From Gammaproteobacteria bacterium (GTDB lineage: Bacteria > Pseudomonadota > Gammaproteobacteria > Arenicellales > JAANXG01), in contig JAANXG010000002.1 in assembly GCA_018263405.1 (NCBI GenBank), positions 14,696-31,956 of the forward strand: 17,261 nucleotides of DNA, written 5' to 3'. Each line of letters starts with the position of its first letter. The stretch's first letter is position 1. Of the stretch, positions 13,736 through 17,261 are shown piece by piece. The notes beneath the pieces were generated by a model. That model worked only from the letters and a program-made list of their open reading frames with translations, had not been told where the DNA came from and did no database searches. Both the position numbers and the translations under genes were made by a program.

Positions 13736-15295
13736 ATGCACGATTCGTTACTGGAGCAACAACACCTTTGGGGTTTTGTCGACGCGGCGATTAAGCGAAG
13801 CGGGGAACATCCATTGTGGGTGCAGCGACTCGCGAAGGACAAAAAGCGCACGGTTTCCTATCGCACGATCAAACGGCGCGCGGTGGCGATATCCAGGCAA
13901 TTACGCGAAGCCGGCGTGGGCGAGGGAGACCGTGTGGCTATCCTGGCGCCGAACGGCCCTGATTGGGGCGCCGCGGCATTCGCGGTGTGGCGCCTGGGCG
14001 CGGTGGTGGCGCCACTACACACGGGCAACAGCGACGAGGAATTGCAGACTCAGCACACCGCCCTAGCACCGATCTGCACGCTCTACGCCGGTAATGACCG
14101 ATCTCTCGCCGGTGCGGAAGCGATTACGGGCGAGGAGGAAAACGAAGGGGATGACACCACACCCGAACCCGATCCCCATTCGGAAGCCGCACGCATCTAT
14201 ACATCGGGAACGACCGGCAACCCCAAGATCGTGCGCCTGTCCCACGACAACATCCTTTCGAACCTTCGCGGAACAGCCCGGCTGGATATCCCCATCAGCC
14301 ACAAAGATCGTTTTCTTTCACTGCTTCCCTTATCTCATGCCATGGAGCTGACAGGCGGCATGCTACTGCCCATGTATCATGGTTCGACTATCGTTGTGCC
14401 CAGGCTGATCGCCGCCAGTGAAATCCTTGAGGCCATGGATCAAGAACGGATTACGCTGATGATCGCGGTACCGCGGTTATTTCGAAACATCATGCTGGGT
14501 ATGGAGAGGAAATTTTCCGATGGTAGCGCAGTGTTGAAAGCCTACGTCACCTTGATACGCCGCTCCCCCAACTGGTTGTCGAAAATTATTAACGCCCCCA
14601 TACGGCGGAAATTAGGTGGCGGTATCCAGTGCTGGTTGAGCGGTGGATCGCGGCTCGATCCCGAGATCGCGCGCTATTTTCGCGATATGGGGTTCCCCCT
14701 TATTCAGGGCTATGGTCTGACGGAATGCGGCCCGGTGGTTAGCGTCCAGAGCTTGCGCGATATACGTCTTGACAGTGTCGGCGTGCCCCTTCACGGCATG
14801 GAGGTCAAAATACAACAACCCAATGAAACGGGAGACGGCGAGCTATGGGTGCGGGGATCGAATTTGATGCTGGGATATGTGGACGACGAACAGAACGCTG
14901 AAGCCATGCATGACGGGTGGTACAAAACCGGAGACATCGCGCGTCTGGTCGAAGGCCGAAAAATCGTACTAACCGGCCGCAGCAAGCGCCTGATCGTAAC
15001 CGAGGCGGGCAAGAATGTTTATCCGGAAGACGTCGAGATCATGCTGGAGAAACATCCACTTTTAAAGGAGGCGGGCGTCATCGAACTCGATATGGCGCCG
15101 GCCGCCGTACTGGCGATTGAAGGTCCGGATGAAATCGATAAGGCGAGAGAAATCATCAAGGACTATAACCGGCGAGCGTCCAGCCACAACCGGATCACCC
15201 GGTATGCCTTTGTGGACGAACTTCCCCGAACACCGCTCGGGAAAATTTCGTTGAAGGACCTGCCCCGGATATTCCGGGAAAACGAGGTGACGTAA
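13736..15295 (+). CDS. AMP-dependent acyl-activating enzyme (fatty acyl-CoA/ACP synthetase-like)
   Basis: This ANL-superfamily enzyme should activate a carboxylate, probably a fatty acid, with ATP to an acyl-adenylate and pass it to CoA or ACP. Residues counted from ATG 13736 (519 in all): AILAPNGPDWGAAAFAVWRLGAV in the N-domain, the P-loop IYTSGTTGNPKIVRLSHDN (154-172), LPLSHAMELTGG, GYGLTECGPVVS (325-336), GELWVRGSNLMLGYVDDE, DGWYKTGDIA with the ribose-binding Asp, GRSKRLIVTEAGKNVYPEDVE, and the adenylation Lys503 in PRTPLGKISL. The stretch between the N-domain and the P-loop is short and acidic (EEENEGDDTTPEPDP). TTG 13721 is an alternative start; neither has a clear ribosome binding site. 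The PlsC-type gene nine bases downstream suggests acyl transfer to a lysolipid. Confidence 0.88.
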   Translation: MHDSLLEQQHLWGFVDAAIKRSGEHPLWVQRLAKDKKRTVSYRTIKRRAVAISRQLREAGVGEGDRVAILAPNGPDWGAAAFAVWRLGAVVAPLHTGNSDEELQTQHTALAPICTLYAGNDRSLAGAEAITGEEENEGDDTTPEPDPHSEAARIYTSGTTGNPKIVRLSHDNILSNLRGTARLDIPISHKDRFLSLLPLSHAMELTGGMLLPMYHGSTIVVPRLIAASEILEAMDQERITLMIAVPRLFRNIMLGMERKFSDGSAVLKAYVTLIRRSPNWLSKIINAPIRRKLGGGIQCWLSGGSRLDPEIARYFRDMGFPLIQGYGLTECGPVVSVQSLRDIRLDSVGVPLHGMEVKIQQPNETGDGELWVRGSNLMLGYVDDEQNAEAMHDGWYKTGDIARLVEGRKIVLTGRSKRLIVTEAGKNVYPEDVEIMLEKHPLLKEAGVIELDMAPAAVLAIEGPDEIDKAREIIKDYNRRASSHNRITRYAFVDELPRTPLGKISLKDLPRIFRENEVT

Positions 15296-15304
15296 GTCGC
15301 CTCC

Positions 15305-16048
15305 ATGGGCGTAATCGGATGGGGGGTTGTTGCTTTGCCGGTGTTGGTTCTGGCCGGTTTGTTCTGGAAGCTAAAGCAAATTGGTAAGCGCTACGGCCAG
15401 GCTGACTGGGGCGGGCGATTCCTCAATCACCTCGACGGTCTTATGCGGGTTTTTTGTGCCCGGTTTCATCGACTGGAACACGAACCCCTGCCGGTGCCGG
15501 AATCGGGCGGCGCCATCATCGCCGCTAATCACCTGTCCGGCGCCGATCCGATACTGCTCGGCGCGGCGAGCCACCGGCCATTGCGGTTCGTCATCGCTAC
15601 GGAGCAGTATGAACACCCGTTCTTGCGTTGGTTCTATGACCGGATCGGCTGTATTCCCGTGGACCGAACCGGTTCGCCGGAAAAAGCGTTCCATTCGGCT
15701 CGACGGGCGTTGGCCGCGGGCGAGATCGTGGTTGTGTTTCCCCAGGGGAGCATCCGTTTACCCGATGACGGGCGCAAACCACTGAAGCGCGGCGTGATCG
15801 CCTTGGCGGCGATGGCACAGGTGCCGGTGATCCCCGTAAGGATATCCGGCGTGGGCGGTATGGGCCGTGTCGTGACCGCCGTATTCATTCGCAGCCGCGC
15901 CCGGATTCATGCCGGACCGATGCTCAGTGTCTCCGGCAGCCGCGACGAACGGGCATTGATGGCGATCGAGGAGTTCATCAGCCGGGGCGTGTATCGCGAC
16001 TATCCCGATTTTTTCGACGGCGACGGCAATTATATTGGGTCGACGTAA
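15305..16048 (+). CDS. PlsC-type 1-acylglycerol-phosphate/lysophospholipid acyltransferase
   Basis: The 247-residue protein has one N-terminal membrane segment (GWGVVALPVLVLAGLFW) and a PlsC acyltransferase domain. Motif I is NHLSGADP, with the catalytic His76 and Asp81 (H-x4-D). Motif II is GCIPVDR (115-121). Motif III reads FPQGSIR (145-151) where most relatives have FPEGTR. Motif IV is VPVIPVRI. The change from Glu to Gln in motif III, the acceptor-binding site, may shift the acceptor from acylglycerol phosphate to another lysolipid. It starts nine bases after the acyl-activating enzyme and lacks a good ribosome binding site of its own, so translation is probably coupled. The pair resembles the two halves of E. 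coli Aas, in reverse order and as separate proteins. Confidence 0.9.
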   Translation: MGVIGWGVVALPVLVLAGLFWKLKQIGKRYGQADWGGRFLNHLDGLMRVFCARFHRLEHEPLPVPESGGAIIAANHLSGADPILLGAASHRPLRFVIATEQYEHPFLRWFYDRIGCIPVDRTGSPEKAFHSARRALAAGEIVVVFPQGSIRLPDDGRKPLKRGVIALAAMAQVPVIPVRISGVGGMGRVVTAVFIRSRARIHAGPMLSVSGSRDERALMAIEEFISRGVYRDYPDFFDGDGNYIGST

Positions 16049-16059
16049 TTTCTCGACAA

Positions 16060-16098
16060 CCCCACCTCCACACGATCGCTAACGTTGCCCGGACTTTT
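16060..16098 (+). repeat. Dispersed intergenic repeat, copy C
   Basis: Third copy of the 39-base repeat, 11 bases after the stop of the PlsC-type gene and about 85 bases before the clpB heat-shock promoter. It reads CCCCACCTCCACACGATCG, then six variable bases, then TTGCCCGGACTTTT. Like copy B, it is preceded by GACAA (16055-16059). Confidence 0.6.
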
Positions 16099-16183
16099 TG
16101 CGAACTTGCAAGTTCAACGGGTTGAATCGGGATGATTCGCTGTGACAACTCATATCGCCCTGCCTGACAAGACAGCCCGTTAT

Positions 16184-16211
16184 CTTGAAACCCACGGGCC
16201 TTGCCCCATAT
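16184..16211 (+). promoter_or_regulatory. Heat-shock (sigma-32) promoter of clpB
   Basis: CTTGAAA (16184-16190), 13 bases, then CCCCATAT (16204-16211) is an essentially perfect match to the RpoH consensus CTTGAAA-N11-16-CCCCATnT. The clpB ATG follows 36 bases later, with GGAG at 16236-16239 as ribosome binding site. Confidence 0.92.
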
Positions 16212-16247
16212 TTGAATCAATAGTTTCGAATTTGCGGAGAGAATCCC

Positions 16248-17261
16248 ATGCGGATGGATAAATTTACCTCCAAGTTCCAGATGGCGTTGTCGGATGCACA
16301 GAGCCTGGCGGTCGGCCGCGACCAGCAGTACATCGAGCCGACGCACGTGATGGTGGCGTTGCTGGATCAGGAAGGAGGGAGCGTCCGGCATTTGCTGACC
16401 CGGGCCGACATCAACGTCAACAAGCTGCGCTCGGCGTTGGGGGAGCACCTGGACCGGCTGCCCCGGGTCGAGGGCCAGGCCGGTGAGGTACATATCTCCC
16501 GGGATCTGGGGCGGTTGCTGAACGTGATGGACAAGACGGCGCAGAAGCGCCAGGACTCCTATATATCGAGTGAGTTACTCGTACTGGCGGCCCTGGGAGA
16601 CGGCAAATCCGAGCTCGGCAGGTTGCTCAAGGATGCCGGCGCGAGCCAGGGTGCCGTGGAAAAGGCGATCGACTCCGTACGAGGCGGGCAGTCCGTCGAT
16701 GACCCAAATGCCGAGGATCAACGCCAGGCGCTGGGAAAATACACCATCGACGTGACCGAGCGCGCCGAGCAGGGCAAGCTCGACCCCGTTATCGGTCGGG
16801 ACGACGAGATCCGCCGGTGCGTCCAGGTGCTACAGCGCCGGACCAAGAACAACCCGGTGCTGATCGGTGAGCCCGGCGTCGGCAAGACGGCGATCGTGGA
16901 AGGCCTCGCCCAGCGCATCGTCAACAACGAAGTGCCCGAAGGGCTACAGAACAAGCGGCTACTGGCCCTCGACATGGGCTCTCTGGTGGCCGGTGCCAAG
17001 TATCGCGGTGAGTTCGAGGAGCGCTTGAAAGCGGTGCTGAATGATCTGGCCAAGCAGGAGGGGCGGGTCATCTTGTTTATCGACGAAATGCACACCATGG
17101 TCGGCGCCGGCGCCGCGGAAGGCGCGGTGGACGCCGGCAACATGTTGAAGCCGGCCCTGGCGCGCGGAGAGCTCCATTGCATCGGTGCCACCACGCTGGA
17201 TGAGTACCGTAAGCACGTGGAAAAGGATGCGGCCCTGGAGCGCCGCTTCCAGAAAGTGCTG
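16248..17261 (+). CDS. clpB: ClpB disaggregase, N-terminal part (cut by window edge)
   Basis: ClpB is the Hsp100 AAA+ ATPase that, with DnaK, rescues aggregated proteins after heat stress. The window holds the first 338 codons. The protein begins MRMDKFTSKFQMALSDAQ, with the Clp N-terminal repeat domain (about 1-145: EPTHVMVALLDQEGG, ISSELLVLAAL), a linker, then the first AAA+ module: KLDPVIGRDDEIRRCVQVLQRR, Walker A GEPGVGKTAIVEGLAQ (about 205), KYRGEFEERLKAVL, Walker B VILFIDEMHTMVGAG and GATTLDEYRKHVEKDAALER. The gene has a canonical heat-shock promoter and ribosome binding site, and no frameshift is seen. In E. coli clpB directly follows rluD-pgeF; here nadC and the two lipid genes lie between. 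Confidence 0.98.
   Translation, partial: MRMDKFTSKFQMALSDAQSLAVGRDQQYIEPTHVMVALLDQEGGSVRHLLTRADINVNKLRSALGEHLDRLPRVEGQAGEVHISRDLGRLLNVMDKTAQKRQDSYISSELLVLAALGDGKSELGRLLKDAGASQGAVEKAIDSVRGGQSVDDPNAEDQRQALGKYTIDVTERAEQGKLDPVIGRDDEIRRCVQVLQRRTKNNPVLIGEPGVGKTAIVEGLAQRIVNNEVPEGLQNKRLLALDMGSLVAGAKYRGEFEERLKAVLNDLAKQEGRVILFIDEMHTMVGAGAAEGAVDAGNMLKPALARGELHCIGATTLDEYRKHVEKDAALERRFQKVL

Noticed and set aside
1..17261. CRISPR array, toxin-antitoxin, phage or defence genes
   Set aside because: No regularly spaced direct repeats, and all long frames are explained by recognised housekeeping families or their shadows.

Overview
The window looks like a chromosomal segment of a moderately GC-rich gammaproteobacterium. 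Three things point there: a divergent bamD / rluD-pgeF pair with clpB further along (the E. coli order is bamD, rluD, pgeF, clpB), the aat-bpt-infA cluster, and an about 205-residue LexA with a CTG-N10-CAG SOS box. No genus can be named from the sequence alone. Nearly all of the window is housekeeping; no phage, plasmid or CRISPR genes are visible. The unusual material is between the genes.

Layout. 1-558: start of a type IV pilus minor-pilin operon on the minus strand (pilV, then the first codons of a pilW-like gene). 972-1394: a Fur-superfamily regulator of Irr type with a candidate operator just upstream. 1458-1634: a 79-bp inverted-repeat element directly followed by tRNA-Thr(CGT), whose -35 box appears to lie inside the repeat. 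1686-2504: an orphan FHA-domain protein and a 159-bp palindromic MITE flanked by CTAG. 2505-4545: ampD overlapping a BtuF-like cobalamin-binding protein, converging on a PduO-type cobalamin adenosyltransferase. 4589-5574: lexA with its SOS box, and infA, both starting with TTG. 5656-7061: bpt and aat, the two N-degron aminoacyl-tRNA-protein transferases. 7201-8352: a FemAB-like acyltransferase. 8429-10066: glutamine-dependent nadE. 10077-12747: bamD divergent from rluD-pgeF. 12721-13569: nadC, its 3' end overlapping pgeF antisense. 13736-16048: an acyl-activating enzyme followed by a PlsC-type acyltransferase. 16248-17261: 5' part of clpB behind a clear heat-shock (sigma-32) promoter.

How they fit together: cell envelope and peptidoglycan upkeep (ampD, bamD, pgeF, FemAB-like protein), cofactor supply (btuF and pduO for B12, nadC and nadE for NAD), stress responses (lexA, clpB), translation and protein turnover (infA, rluD, aat, bpt), and phospholipid acylation (ligase plus PlsC pair, functionally reminiscent of a split Aas).

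Most notable: (1) a 39-bp repeat present three times in intergenic gaps (5270, 7097, 16060), always in the same absolute orientation and about 70% identical; (2) the palindromic MITE; (3) the inverted repeat that seems to supply the tRNA promoter; (4) the Irr-like regulator with an ICE-like 6-3-6 dyad. No complete undescribed enzymatic system is visible; the repeat family is the best candidate for something uncharacterised.
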